Of a stretch of DNA of 64,000 nucleotides, positions 24,411 through 33,510 are shown in pieces; position 1 is the first letter of the stretch, and every line of letters begins with the position of its first letter. Below the pieces are notes generated by a model. It searched no databases, had not been told where the DNA came from, and was given only the letters and a program-made list of their open reading frames with translations. The position numbers and the translations under genes were made by a program. Source of the DNA: an uncultured Eubacteriales bacterium (GTDB lineage: Bacteria; Bacillota; Clostridia; Oscillospirales; Oscillospiraceae); the NCBI GenBank assembly GCA_958402445.1, contig CATXTO010000009.1, positions 6,773-70,772 of the forward strand. Reading direction: 5' to 3'.

Positions 24411-26978
24411 TCATGCCTCCTCCGGGCCGTACGGCGTTTCCGACAGCGGCAACGAATACCGGCGTTTGCCATCCAAGCGGTAATATGCGTCGGCAATGGC
24501 CGGTGCGGTGGGAATCGCCGTGATTTCCCCAATCCCAATGGCGCCGCAGGCCACGTTCAGCCCCGGCTTTTCCACCACGATCGCCTCAATCTCCGGGATC
24601 TGATGGGCCCGTAAGAGCCCCAGCGTGCCGAATCGAGCCGTGGGGCGACAGTCGCCGTCAATGGGGAACCGCTCCGTCAGGGCAAAGCCCATGGACATGA
24701 CCACGCCGCCCTCGATCTGCCCCTGGCAGGAGATGGGATTAACCGCCTTGCCCACGTCGTGTGCGGCTACTATTTTTTGAATTCGTCCGGTCTTTTCCTC
24801 CAGAATACATACCTGCGTGGCGTATCCATAAGCCACGTGGGACACGGGATTTGGCACATCGGCGCCAAGCTTGTCGGTTTTCGCCAGATAGTCTCCGGAA
24901 AACGTCTGCCCCACCAAGTCCTCCAGGCCGTTGTGGGCCAGCGCCTGGGTCAACTTTTCGCAGGCCCGGCGGCAGGCCTCCCCCGTGATCATGGTCTGCC
25001 GAGATCCCGAGGTATCGCCGGAATCCGGAGCGAGCCAGGTATTGGAGCGCTCGTACACCACGTTCCCCCGGCTCAAGGGGGTATTCGAGCAGACCATCTG
25101 CACCAGCACTGTCCCCAGCCCCTGGCCGATGCAGGAGGCACCGGCGTAAATATGGACCTTGGCATCTGGCTCTACCAGGAGCTTGCAGCGGCCCCAGTCC
25201 GGAAGTCCAACGCCGACTCCGGCGTTTTTCATGGCGCAGGCAATCCCCTTGATCTTTGCCCCGTCGTACTGCTCCTTCACCGCCAGCAGCGTCTCCACCA
25301 AACCTGTGGATTCATCCACGATCTGGCCGTTGGGCAGCACGCCTCCCGGCCGGATGGCGTTGCGGAAGCGGATCTCCCAAGGGGAAATCCCCACCAGATC
25401 CGCCATCTCATCAAGCAGTGTCTCCGTGCAAAAGCAGGTTTGGGTCACGCCGAAGCCCCGAAAGGCCCCGGCCGGTGGATTGTTGGTATAATAGGCAAAG
25501 CCTTCGATTTCAAAATTCTCATAGGCGTAAGGCCCGGCCGCGTGGGTGCAGGCCCGCTCCAGGACCGGCCCTCCCAGGGAGGCATATGCGCCCGTATCCG
25601 AGATCACCCGCGCTTTTACTCCTTGAATCATGCCGTTTTCATCGCACCCCATGGTAAAGTCCATCTCCATGGGATGCCGCTTGGGATGAATGAGAATGGA
25701 CTCGGCACGGGACAGACGGACCTTCACTGGCCGGTTCAGCTTGTAAGCCAGCAGCGCTGCCTGGGGCTGCACCGTCATATCCTCCTTGCCGCCAAAGCCG
25801 CCGCCCACCAGCAGATTCTGCACCCGCACCTGCTCCAACGGCAGGCCCAACAGCATGGCGCACTCCCGCTGGGTGGTATGGGCGCTCTGGTCCGTAGAGA
25901 GAATGCAAACCCCTCCTGCCTCTGGGTAGGCCACCGCGCACTCCGGCTCCAAAAACGCGTGCTCGGTCCACGGCGTTTGAAATTCCCGATGCAGCACAAA
26001 TTTGGACCGGGCGATGGCGCTCTCCGCGTCTCCCCGGGATACATGCCGGTGCGCCAAAAGATTGCCGCCCTCATGCACCAAGGGCGCGCCTGGCGCCATG
26101 GCCTCCGCGGGATTGTGCACCGCAGGCAGGACCTCGTAGTCTACCTCCACCAGCTTTTTCGCCCGCTCCAGAATCTCCGGCGTTTCCGCCGCCACCAGTG
26201 CTACGGCGTCTCCTAGATAGCGGGTCACATGACCCACCGGGATCATCACGTCCCAGTCGTGAACCAAATGACCAATGACATTTTCTCCTGGCACGTCTGC
26301 CGCTGTCAGAACGCACAGAACGCCGGGCAAGGCTCTGGCACGCTCCGTGCGAATCGCCAGCACCCGGGCCCGGGGATATTTGCTGCGGACCGCCGAGCCG
26401 TAGCACATGTTTTCTAAGTACACATCGTCGGGATACCGTCCATAGCCCAGGACTTTCTCCTCCACATCCAGCCGGGGGACGCTCTGGCCCAGTTTCCACT
26501 CCTTTTCCGTCGGCGCAGGCACAGTTCCAGTCCGTAGGAGCCGCGCCGCCAGACGTACAGCGGCAATGATTTTGACGTAACCCGTACATCTGCAATAATT
26601 ATTTCGCAGTGCGAACCGTATTTCCTCCTCCGTCGGGTCCGGTGTCTTGAAAAGAAGGCTCTTCGCACACAAGACCATGCCGGGAATGCAAAAGCCGCAC
26701 TGCACCGCGCCGGCCGCTCCAAACGCATAGGTATAAACCGCCTTCTCCAGGTCGGACAGGCCCTCCACCGTTATCACCTGCCGGCCCTCCAAGCGGTCCG
26801 TGGTGGGAACGCAGGCCCGGCAGGGCTCCCCGTCGATGAGGACCGTACAGGATCCGCAGGCTCCCTCACTGCAGCCGTCCTTCACGGAGGTCAGACGCAG
26901 CTCGTCCCGCAGATACCGCAGCAGCAGCTTGCCGTCGGGGGCCGTTACCTGCCCTCCATTGACAAAAAAGGTGGCCAT
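24411..26978 (-). CDS. Fused selenium-dependent-type xanthine dehydrogenase
   Basis: The 855-residue protein joins an N-terminal iron-sulfur domain (Cys36, 41, 44 and 56; Cys94, 97, 129 and 131) to a complete molybdopterin domain (GGGFGGKEDMTVQ, GAFRGFGVTQ, and IGEITAIPTAPAIADA with the catalytic Glu). There is no FAD domain. Such single-chain enzymes form the selenium-dependent molybdenum hydroxylase group when yqeB, yqeC and mocA lie nearby, as here. They carry a labile selenium atom at molybdenum, not selenocysteine. ATG at 26978 follows AGGAGGGAGG; an extension of 22 residues upstream is unlike the family. The substrate is probably a purine. Confidence 0.88.
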   Translation of the reverse strand: MATFFVNGGQVTAPDGKLLLRYLRDELRLTSVKDGCSEGACGSCTVLIDGEPCRACVPTTDRLEGRQVITVEGLSDLEKAVYTYAFGAAGAVQCGFCIPGMVLCAKSLLFKTPDPTEEEIRFALRNNYCRCTGYVKIIAAVRLAARLLRTGTVPAPTEKEWKLGQSVPRLDVEEKVLGYGRYPDDVYLENMCYGSAVRSKYPRARVLAIRTERARALPGVLCVLTAADVPGENVIGHLVHDWDVMIPVGHVTRYLGDAVALVAAETPEILERAKKLVEVDYEVLPAVHNPAEAMAPGAPLVHEGGNLLAHRHVSRGDAESAIARSKFVLHREFQTPWTEHAFLEPECAVAYPEAGGVCILSTDQSAHTTQRECAMLLGLPLEQVRVQNLLVGGGFGGKEDMTVQPQAALLAYKLNRPVKVRLSRAESILIHPKRHPMEMDFTMGCDENGMIQGVKARVISDTGAYASLGGPVLERACTHAAGPYAYENFEIEGFAYYTNNPPAGAFRGFGVTQTCFCTETLLDEMADLVGISPWEIRFRNAIRPGGVLPNGQIVDESTGLVETLLAVKEQYDGAKIKGIACAMKNAGVGVGLPDWGRCKLLVEPDAKVHIYAGASCIGQGLGTVLVQMVCSNTPLSRGNVVYERSNTWLAPDSGDTSGSRQTMITGEACRRACEKLTQALAHNGLEDLVGQTFSGDYLAKTDKLGADVPNPVSHVAYGYATQVCILEEKTGRIQKIVAAHDVGKAVNPISCQGQIEGGVVMSMGFALTERFPIDGDCRPTARFGTLGLLRAHQIPEIEAIVVEKPGLNVACGAIGIGEITAIPTAPAIADAYYRLDGKRRYSLPLSETPYGPEEA

Positions 26979-27000
26979 CGCACAATCCTCCCTCCTGCTT

Positions 27001-27387
27001 TCACAGGTCCTTTTTTTGTTCCGGCGCCTGTAAATAAGAACCAAACATCTCCCGAAACAGCGCTAGACCATATGTTGTAAGAGCAGCCCGGTACGATTCG
27101 TAGGCGGCCAATATCCCTTTTGCCTGCTCTGTCAAGGCGGCGCCTCCTCCATGCCTGCCGCCAACTGTAGATAACAGGAGGGAAAATCCCAGGTTCTCTT
27201 CCCCTCGTCTGACAATGGTCCAGGCCTTGGAATAAGCCATCCCCATGGCGGATGCCGCAGCACGAAGAGAGCCGTGTTTCTCCACCAAGCGCAGGAGTTG
27301 CGCCAAGCCGGGACCAAAGCACTTTTCTTCCGCGAATAGGCGAATCGTCAAAACCGGATGCAAATCTTGTTTCCATTTTTGTTCCAT
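27001..27387 (-). CDS. ModE-like winged-helix regulator
   Basis: The 128-residue protein matches the N-terminal DNA-binding domain of ModE (LLRLVEKHGSLRAAASAMGMAYSKAWTIV and GGRHGGGAALTEQ, each a segment of the LysR-like wHTH). There is no molybdate-binding TOBE domain, so it may sense the metal differently or be constitutive. It heads the operon with the fused dehydrogenase (22-nt gap) and diverges from yqeCB. The best promoter puts the transcription start almost at the ATG (27387); a leaderless message or a TTG start 10 codons on are both possible. Confidence 0.82.
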   Translation of the reverse strand: MEQKWKQDLHPVLTIRLFAEEKCFGPGLAQLLRLVEKHGSLRAAASAMGMAYSKAWTIVRRGEENLGFSLLLSTVGGRHGGGAALTEQAKGILAAYESYRAALTTYGLALFREMFGSYLQAPEQKKDL

Positions 27388-27394
27388 GTAAATC

Positions 27395-27423
27395 AGTATA
27401 ACACGCCGCTAGTTCCGCGTCAA
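27395..27423 (-). promoter_or_regulatory. Promoter of the modE-like/dehydrogenase operon
   Basis: TTGACG (27423-27418), 17 bp and TATACT (27400-27395). The expected start is near 27388, one base before the annotated ATG. Its -35 box is only 15 bp from the opposing -35 box of yqeC, so one bound regulator could control both operons. Confidence 0.6.
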
Positions 27424-27438
27424 CGTCGTGCGTTCGCA

Positions 27439-27467
27439 TTGACGGGAATTCCAATCTGTGCTATTCT
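27439..27467 (+). promoter_or_regulatory. Promoter of yqeC-yqeB
   Basis: TTGACG (27439-27444), 17 bp and TATTCT (27462-27467), about 30 bp before the yqeC start. It has the same -35 hexamer as the opposing promoter. Confidence 0.55.
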
Positions 27468-27496
27468 TGTTGCAAAGTATGGAAAGGAGGGGCGAC

Positions 27497-28168
27497 ATGC
27501 AATTGCGGCACTCCCTGAAAATCCGTCCTGGCATCACCGCGGTGATTGGCAGCGGCGGAAAAACCGCCCTTCTGTATGCGCTGGGAAAAGAACTGCGCCG
27601 GGAGGGGCGGGTCCTCCTGTGCACCACGACCCGCATCTGGCCGCCCCAGGAGATTCCCTGGACCGATTACAGCCGGCCGGACGCAATCCAGTCAGCTCTG
27701 GTCAGCGAGGGCCTTTTGTGCCTGGGTATGCCTCGCCCAGACGGGAAGCTGGGCCCGCCGGTGCTTCCGATGGATGCGCTTGCTTCCCTGGCGGACTTTA
27801 TACTTGTGGAGGCGGACGGCGCGGCGGGCCGCCCCTTGAAGGCGCATTTGTCCCACGAACCTGTCATACCGCAGCAACAGAATCAGGTGATTGCCGTGGT
27901 GGGCCTTCTGGGCTTGGGCTTGCCCATCGCCCAGGCCGCGCATCGGGCGGCGCGCTTCGCTGCCCTATCCGGCGCGCACATCCAAGACCCGGCCACACCG
28001 GAGCGGGTAGCCCAGGTGCTTCGCACGGAGGCGCTCCACACGCGGGTCTTTTTAAATCAGGCGGAACAGCCGGAGCGGGCCCCATTGGGGGCGTCGCTTG
28101 CGGCGCTGCTCGGCTGTCCCGCCGTCCTGGGATCCTTACAGAAAGGATGGTCCACATGTTTGTGCTGA
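27497..28168 (+). CDS. yqeC: YqeC, selenium-dependent hydroxylase accessory protein
   Basis: The 223-residue protein has an N-terminal nucleotide-binding loop (VIGSGGKTALL), TTTRIWPP and LVEADGAAGRPLKAH. These match the YqeC family that accompanies selenium-dependent molybdenum hydroxylases. Its step in making the labile selenium cofactor is not known in detail. ATG at 27497 follows GGAGGGG. It overlaps yqeB by 13 nt, so the two are made together. Confidence 0.85.
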   Translation: MQLRHSLKIRPGITAVIGSGGKTALLYALGKELRREGRVLLCTTTRIWPPQEIPWTDYSRPDAIQSALVSEGLLCLGMPRPDGKLGPPVLPMDALASLADFILVEADGAAGRPLKAHLSHEPVIPQQQNQVIAVVGLLGLGLPIAQAAHRAARFAALSGAHIQDPATPERVAQVLRTEALHTRVFLNQAEQPERAPLGASLAALLGCPAVLGSLQKGWSTCLC

Positions 28169-28956
28169 TTCGCGGTGCCGGGGACTTGGCCTCCGGTATC
28201 GCCCTGCGCCTGTATCGCAGTCATTTTAAAGTCGTTATGACTGACCTACCCCGCCCTACAGCCATTCGCCGCACGGTGAGCTTTTCCTCCGCTCTCGTCC
28301 TGGGGGAATACACGGTAGAGGAAGTTACAGCCGTGGGTATCGCGGCCCCTGACGCAGTACCTGGCATTTTAAGCAAAGGGGGAATCCCTGTCCTGGCGGA
28401 CCCGGAAGGAGCCTCGATCCAGCTCCTCAGGCCGGACGTGGTGGTGGACGCCATTTTGGCAAAACGAAACCTGGGCACCAAAAGAAGCGACGCGCCCTGT
28501 GTGATCGGCGTCGGGCCCGGTTTCACCGCCGGGGGCGACTGCCACGCCGTGGTGGAAACCATGCGGGGCCACGACTTGGGCCGGGTACTGCTTCGCGGCG
28601 CCGCCCACCCCAATACCAATATCCCCGGCCTCATCGGCGGCTTTGCCGGCGAGCGGGTGCTCCGGGCCCCGGCGGACGGTATATTCCGGCAGCTTTTGGA
28701 CATCGGCACCTCCGTTCAGGCCGGCGATGTGGCCGGCACGGTGGCAGGGGTCCCCATGACCTGCACCATCGGCGGCGTCCTTCGTGGGATACTGACGGAT
28801 GGAACGCCGGTCCATCCGGGAATGAAGGCCGGAGACGTGGATCCCCGTGGAAACCCGGGCTTTTGCTTCACCGTGTCGGACAAGGCCTTGGCCGTGGGTG
28901 GCGGCGTCCTGGAAGCAATATTGAGCCTGACTGGTATTCTTGAGCGGCAAGCATAA
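28156..28956 (+). CDS. yqeB: YqeB, selenium-dependent hydroxylase system protein
   Basis: The 266-residue protein starts FVLIRGAGDLASGIALRL, a Rossmann-like loop. It continues with the YqeB signatures VVDAILAKRNLGT, GVGPGFTAGGDCHAVVETMRGH, the GRVLLRG turn, and a biotinyl-like end (ADGIFRQLLDIGTSVQAGD). The family is a marker of labile-selenium molybdenum hydroxylases and often occurs where selD has no other use. The second ATG (28156) is preferred because AAAGG abuts the first. The Cys in GGDC is conserved in the family and may handle selenium or sulfur. Confidence 0.88.
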   Translation: MFVLIRGAGDLASGIALRLYRSHFKVVMTDLPRPTAIRRTVSFSSALVLGEYTVEEVTAVGIAAPDAVPGILSKGGIPVLADPEGASIQLLRPDVVVDAILAKRNLGTKRSDAPCVIGVGPGFTAGGDCHAVVETMRGHDLGRVLLRGAAHPNTNIPGLIGGFAGERVLRAPADGIFRQLLDIGTSVQAGDVAGTVAGVPMTCTIGGVLRGILTDGTPVHPGMKAGDVDPRGNPGFCFTVSDKALAVGGGVLEAILSLTGILERQA

Positions 28957-28959
28957 AAC

Positions 28960-28988
28960 GACGCCCGGCAAATTGATTGCCGGGCGTC
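28960..28988. terminator. Terminator shared by yqeB and the phosphotransferase gene
   Basis: GACGCCCGGCAA (28960-28971) pairs with TTGCCGGGCGTC (28977-28988). A T-tract (TTTTA) follows on the minus strand, so it best serves the phosphotransferase-like gene. It starts 4 nt after the yqeB stop and may act both ways. Confidence 0.65.
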
Positions 28989-29035
28989 GCAATTGGTCCT
29001 ATATCCTAATAATAGATACACCGGAATCACAGCCG

Positions 29036-29944
29036 CTATCGCTCCGTCCGGTTAAACTCCGTATACCATTGGGGTATGGAGCGCTGAAAATCATCATAAT
29101 CCGACATGGCCCGGTGGTAGCGCGTCTGCATCTGTGCCACGTCCCGGGGTCCGAATTGGGCGGCCCACACAATAGAAAACAGGCTGGCGTGCGCCGCATA
29201 GACGGCCAAGCTCCTCCAAAACGCCTCCGGGGGTCGGTCCTGAAAATAACCGTCAATCTGACCCACGCAGTAGGGCACACTGGCCTCTACGCCAAAGCTC
29301 TCCAGCTTATAGAACTCCTCGTAGGGGTCCCCGATTTCCCAGCGGTTGAAATCAATCACCGCCACCCGGCCCTCTGGTGTCAAAATCAGGTTGCCCGGAT
29401 GGAAATCCCCATGGAGGAAGGCTGGCGGCACCGTCCAGATGGCGTCCCAGTTTTCCTGTATAAACGCCACAGCCTTTCTGTCCCCCGGAACGCGCAGCTC
29501 CGATTCCAGGTATTGCTGCAGTTGTTTCTGCTTTTTGGAGAGCTTGGTTTTCCCAGGCGTCATATCCGCAGGTATCGGCAGGCTGTGAATCTTGCGCAGA
29601 ATCACCCCTGCCTCCCGCCCCAGCGCATATTGTACCGGCCGCGGCAGCAAAGGCAGCGCCGTTTCTAAATCCTGTCCCGGTACCCAACGCAGCAGGTGAT
29701 ACACGCGGCGCTTCCCATCACATAATCCCATAGACAAAGGATGCGACATGGGAAAGCCCAGATGCGCAACTTGTGATATCACCCAAAACTCCTGTCTTTT
29801 TTCTATGTACCGTTCCGCATCTGAAAGGCGCAGCAGCAAGGGGCAGCCGTTTGCATCCAGCACCCGGTACTTTATATCCTGGGACCAGCCTTTCTCGATC
29901 TTAGTGATGCCGGTCCAATTTTCACTGCCGGGAATCTGCATCAT
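29036..29944 (-). CDS. Aminoglycoside phosphotransferase/CotS-like kinase
   Basis: The 302-residue protein has the APH/choline kinase fold. Brenner's motif FLHGDFHPGNLIL and the metal-binding VIDFNRWEIGDP are intact, preceded by LLRLSDAERYIEKRQEF in the N-lobe. Similar proteins include small-molecule kinases, spore-coat CotS relatives and putative antibiotic kinases. The substrate is not predictable. AAAAGGAGG lies upstream of two tandem ATG codons (29944, 29941). It stands alone between the selenium operon and tuf. Confidence 0.8.
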   Translation of the reverse strand: MMQIPGSENWTGITKIEKGWSQDIKYRVLDANGCPLLLRLSDAERYIEKRQEFWVISQVAHLGFPMSHPLSMGLCDGKRRVYHLLRWVPGQDLETALPLLPRPVQYALGREAGVILRKIHSLPIPADMTPGKTKLSKKQKQLQQYLESELRVPGDRKAVAFIQENWDAIWTVPPAFLHGDFHPGNLILTPEGRVAVIDFNRWEIGDPYEEFYKLESFGVEASVPYCVGQIDGYFQDRPPEAFWRSLAVYAAHASLFSIVWAAQFGPRDVAQMQTRYHRAMSDYDDFQRSIPQWYTEFNRTER

Positions 29945-30055
29945 AGCGCGGTCCTCCTTTTCGGTAAAAAACGATCTGGGAAAGCAATCTGCCGCGCCTG
30001 CCAGGTCCTGTCTACGGCACAAAAGGACAGAATAAATAGTTCCATGAACGGAAGG

Positions 30056-30088
30056 GGCCCTATCCAAATATGGATAGGGCCTCTTTTA
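30056..30088. terminator. Hairpin terminator after tuf
   Basis: GGCCCTATCCA pairs with TGGATAGGGCC (30056-30081) around a 4-nt loop. It is 23 nt beyond the tuf stop. A TCTTTTAT tract follows on the plus strand, while the minus side has only CCTT, so it may be a bidirectional insulator. Confidence 0.6.
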
Positions 30089-30103
30089 TAAGTGCAATAA
30101 ATA

Positions 30104-31309
30104 TTAGCCTTCCGCGATTTCCGTCACGACGCCGGAGCCAACAGTACGGCCGCCCTCGCGGATTGCGAACCGGAGGCCCTTCTCAATGGCGATGGGAGTG
30201 ATCAGCTCCACGGACATGACCACGTTATCACCAGGCATGCACATCTCCACGCCATCGGGCAGGTTGATGATGCCGGTCACATCGGTGGTCCGGAAATAGA
30301 ACTGGGGACGGTAGTTGTTGAAGAAGGGGGTGTGACGGCCGCCTTCCTCCTTGGTCAGGACATAGACCTGGCCCTTGAATTTGGTGTGCGGATGAATGGA
30401 GCCGGGCTTTGCCAGAACCTGGCCGCGCTCGATGCTTTTCTTATCCACGCCACGTAGCAAGGCGCCGATATTATCGCCCGCCTCAGCGAAGTCCAGCAAC
30501 TTGTGGAACATTTCAATGTCGGTCACGACGGTAGACTTTCTCTCTTCCGCCAAGCCAACGATTTCCACGGGCTCGTTCTTCTTGATCATGCCGCGCTCCA
30601 CACGGCCGGTAGCCACAGTACCACGGCCGGAGATCGTGAAAACGTCCTCTACGGGCATCAGGAAGGGCAGGTCCGCCTTCCGGTCCGGTGTGGGGATATA
30701 ATCGTCAACTGCGTCCATGAGTTCCTTGATGCAGGCATACTCCGGCGCGTTGGGGTCGGTAGACTCGCAGGTCAGGGCGCCCAGAGCGGAGCCCTTGATG
30801 ATGGGAATGTCGTCGCCGGGGAACTCATAGTAGGACAGGGTCTCGCGGACCTCCATCTCCACCAGCTCCAGCAGCTCCTCGTCGTCCACCTGGTCGCATT
30901 TGTTCAGGAATACAACGATGGCGGGCACACCCACCTGGCGGGCCAACAGCAGGTGCTCCTTGGTCTGAGCCATGGGGCCGTCGGAGGCGGCGATAACCAG
31001 GATAGCGCCGTCCATCTGCGCAGCGCCGGTAATCATGTTCTTGATATAGTCGGCGTGGCCCGGGCAGTCCACATGGGCGTAATGCCGCTTCTCAGTTTCG
31101 TACTCCACGTGCGCAGTATTGATTGTGATACCACGGGCCTTCTCTTCGGGCGCCTTATCAATGGAATCATAGGCCTCGTACTTGGCCTTTCCGGAGAAAG
31201 CCAGATACTTGGTGATGGCGGCGGTCAAAGTAGTCTTGCCGTGGTCGACATGGCCAATGGTGCCAATGTTGACATGGGGCTTGGTTCTTTCAAATTTCTG
31301 CTTCGCCAT
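30104..31309 (-). CDS. tuf: Elongation factor Tu
   Basis: The 401-residue GTPase delivers aminoacyl-tRNA to the ribosome. GHVDHGKTTLTAAIT (P-loop), RGITI (effector), DCPGHADYIKNM and NKCD motifs are intact, as are domains II and III up to GVVTEIAEG. It is the last gene of the streptomycin-type cluster, 107 nt after fusA. It has a possible promoter of its own, as is common for tuf. Confidence 0.98.
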   Translation of the reverse strand: MAKQKFERTKPHVNIGTIGHVDHGKTTLTAAITKYLAFSGKAKYEAYDSIDKAPEEKARGITINTAHVEYETEKRHYAHVDCPGHADYIKNMITGAAQMDGAILVIAASDGPMAQTKEHLLLARQVGVPAIVVFLNKCDQVDDEELLELVEMEVRETLSYYEFPGDDIPIIKGSALGALTCESTDPNAPEYACIKELMDAVDDYIPTPDRKADLPFLMPVEDVFTISGRGTVATGRVERGMIKKNEPVEIVGLAEERKSTVVTDIEMFHKLLDFAEAGDNIGALLRGVDKKSIERGQVLAKPGSIHPHTKFKGQVYVLTKEEGGRHTPFFNNYRPQFYFRTTDVTGIINLPDGVEMCMPGDNVVMSVELITPIAIEKGLRFAIREGGRTVGSGVVTEIAEG

Positions 31310-31380
31310 TGAAAAATCCTCCTGTTATATTGTGAAATTAAAAACGGGAAAAATAACGAGTCAACTGCCGTACTGCCCAT

Positions 31381-31409
31381 ATCCTACTACAGATTTTGCA
31401 GAAAGGCAA
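31381..31409 (-). promoter_or_regulatory. Possible tuf promoter
   Basis: TTGCCT (31409-31404), 17 bp and TAGGAT (31386-31381) lie in the fusA-tuf gap, about 70 nt before the tuf start. They would add tuf transcription to read-through from the operon. Confidence 0.4.
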
Positions 31410-31416
31410 GTATAAA

Positions 31417-33495
31417 TTATCCGCGGGAATTCTTGCTGATAATCTCCTCGCGCTTGGATTTTGGTAGCTCCTCATAATGGCTGGGCTCCATGGAATACTG
31501 GCCTCGTCCCTGGGTTTTACTCCGTAAATCCGTGGCATATCCAAACATCTCAGCCAGAGGCACGTTGGCGTCAATCTGGGTGGCGCCGTTCCGGGGAACC
31601 ATCCCCAGAATGCTGCCCCGGCGGGCCGAAATATCACCCATGACATCGCCCAGATAATCATCCGGAACAATAACCGCCACCTTCATGATGGGCTCCAGAA
31701 TTACAGGATCGGCCTTTCGGCACGCCTCCTTGAAGGCCATCGAGCCGGCGATTTTAAACGCCATTTCAGAGGAGTCCACCTCGTGGAAGGAGCCATCGTA
31801 CAGCGTGACCTTTACGTCCACCACGGGGAACCCGGCGGATACGCCGGCCGCCGTGGCCCCTTGAATGCCCGCGTCCACCGCGGGAATAAATTCCTTGGGA
31901 ATCGCGCCGCCGACCACGCTGTTGATAAACTCATAGCCCTTTCCGGCCTCGTTGGGCTCCACACGAATCTTTACGTGGCCATACTGCCCCTTACCGCCGG
32001 ACTGCCGGGCGTACTTGGTCTCCTGCTCCACCGTCTTGTGAATGGTCTCTTTGTAAGCGACCTGAGGCGCGCCCACATTGGCCTCCACCTTAAACTCCCG
32101 GAGCAGCCGATCCACAATAATTTCCAGATGAAGTTCGCCCATTCCGGCGATAATGGTCTGGCCGGTTTCCGTATCCGTATAGGTCCGGAACGTGGGATCC
32201 TCCTCCGCCAGCTTCATCAGCGCAATGCTCATCTTCTCCTGCCCCGCCTTGGTCTTGGGCTCAATGGCAACCCGAATCACAGGCTCGGGGAAAACCATGG
32301 ACTCTAGGATAATGGGATGGGCCTCTACGCAGAACGTGTCGCCCGTGGTGGTGTTCTTAACGCCCACTGCTGCGGCGATATCTCCGGAATACACCATATC
32401 GATGTCCTCCCGGTGGTTGGCGTGCATTTGCAGAATCCGGCCCAGCCGTTCCCGGCTGCCCTTGGTAGAATTGAGCACCGTGGTACCCTTTCCCAAGCAG
32501 CCGGAATAAACCCGGAAAAAGCACAGCTTACCCACATAGGGGTCCGTGGCAATTTTAAAAGCCAAAGCGGAGAACGGCGCCTCGTCATCTGCCGGGCGGA
32601 ACTCCTCTTCCTCCGTCTTGGGGTTGACGCCGTATACGCCCTTTTTGTCCAGAGGGGAGGGCATATAATCCACAATCGCGTCCAACAACTCCTGCACGCC
32701 CTTATTTTTATAAGAAGAGCCGCAGGTGACGGGAACCATCCTTGTCGCAATGGTGGCTTTGCGGATGGCCGCCTTAATCAGGTCAACAGGGACATCCTCG
32801 CCGGCCAGGTAAAGCTCCATAATTTCGTCGTCTTCTTCTGAAACGGCATCCAGGAGTTTTTCCCGATACGTATGGGCCAGGTCCGCCAACTCGCCGGGAA
32901 TCTCTTCCTCCCGCATATCCTTGCCCAATTCGTCATAGAAAACGTAGGCCTTCATCCGCAGCAGGTCGATCACGCCCCGGAACTCGGATTCCTTGCCAAT
33001 GGGCAACTGGACGGGGACGGCGTTGCACTTCAGCCGATCACGCATCATCTCAAGTACATGAAAGAAGTCGGCGCCCATAATGTCCATTTTATTCACATAG
33101 ACCATCCGGGGGACATTGTATTCGTCTGCCTGTCTCCACACAGTTTCCGTCTGGGGCTCCACGCCGCCTTTGGCGCACAGCACAGTCACAGAACCGTCTA
33201 GCACACGCAGGGAACGCTCCACTTCCACGGTGAAGTCGACATGGCCCGGGGTATCAATGATATTGATCCGGCAATCCTTCCAAAAACAGGTGGTAGCAGC
33301 GGAGGTGATGGTGATGCCCCGCTCCTGCTCCTGCTCCATCCAGTCCATTGTGGCGCTGCCGTCATGGGTCTCACCGATCTTATAGGTACGGCCCGTATAA
33401 AACAGAATGCGCTCTGTCGTGGTGGTCTTGCCGGCGTCAATATGCGCCATGATACCGATATTTCTCGTATTTTCAAGCGAGTACTGTCTTGGCAT
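31417..33495 (-). CDS. fusA: Elongation factor G
   Basis: The 692-residue translocase GTPase has AHIDAGKTTTTERILFYTG (P-loop), RGITITSAATT, DTPGHVDF and NKMD, and normal domains II-V ending in YEELPKSKREEIISKN. It drives tRNA-mRNA movement on the ribosome and, with RRF, recycling. It begins 15 nt after rpsG. Length and composition are typical. Confidence 0.98.
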   Translation of the reverse strand: MPRQYSLENTRNIGIMAHIDAGKTTTTERILFYTGRTYKIGETHDGSATMDWMEQEQERGITITSAATTCFWKDCRINIIDTPGHVDFTVEVERSLRVLDGSVTVLCAKGGVEPQTETVWRQADEYNVPRMVYVNKMDIMGADFFHVLEMMRDRLKCNAVPVQLPIGKESEFRGVIDLLRMKAYVFYDELGKDMREEEIPGELADLAHTYREKLLDAVSEEDDEIMELYLAGEDVPVDLIKAAIRKATIATRMVPVTCGSSYKNKGVQELLDAIVDYMPSPLDKKGVYGVNPKTEEEEFRPADDEAPFSALAFKIATDPYVGKLCFFRVYSGCLGKGTTVLNSTKGSRERLGRILQMHANHREDIDMVYSGDIAAAVGVKNTTTGDTFCVEAHPIILESMVFPEPVIRVAIEPKTKAGQEKMSIALMKLAEEDPTFRTYTDTETGQTIIAGMGELHLEIIVDRLLREFKVEANVGAPQVAYKETIHKTVEQETKYARQSGGKGQYGHVKIRVEPNEAGKGYEFINSVVGGAIPKEFIPAVDAGIQGATAAGVSAGFPVVDVKVTLYDGSFHEVDSSEMAFKIAGSMAFKEACRKADPVILEPIMKVAVIVPDDYLGDVMGDISARRGSILGMVPRNGATQIDANVPLAEMFGYATDLRSKTQGRGQYSMEPSHYEELPKSKREEIISKNSRG

Positions 33496-33510
33496 GGGGG
33501 AACTCCTTTG

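Noticed and set aside
24411..26978. In-frame UGA selenocysteine in the selenium-type dehydrogenase
   Set aside because: The frame has no internal TGA; the selenium in this enzyme class is a labile ligand and not selenocysteine.
27358..28155. Upstream extension of the yqeB frame
   Set aside because: The extension runs through yqeC in another frame and lacks similarity; the YqeB start at 28156 has a ribosome site.
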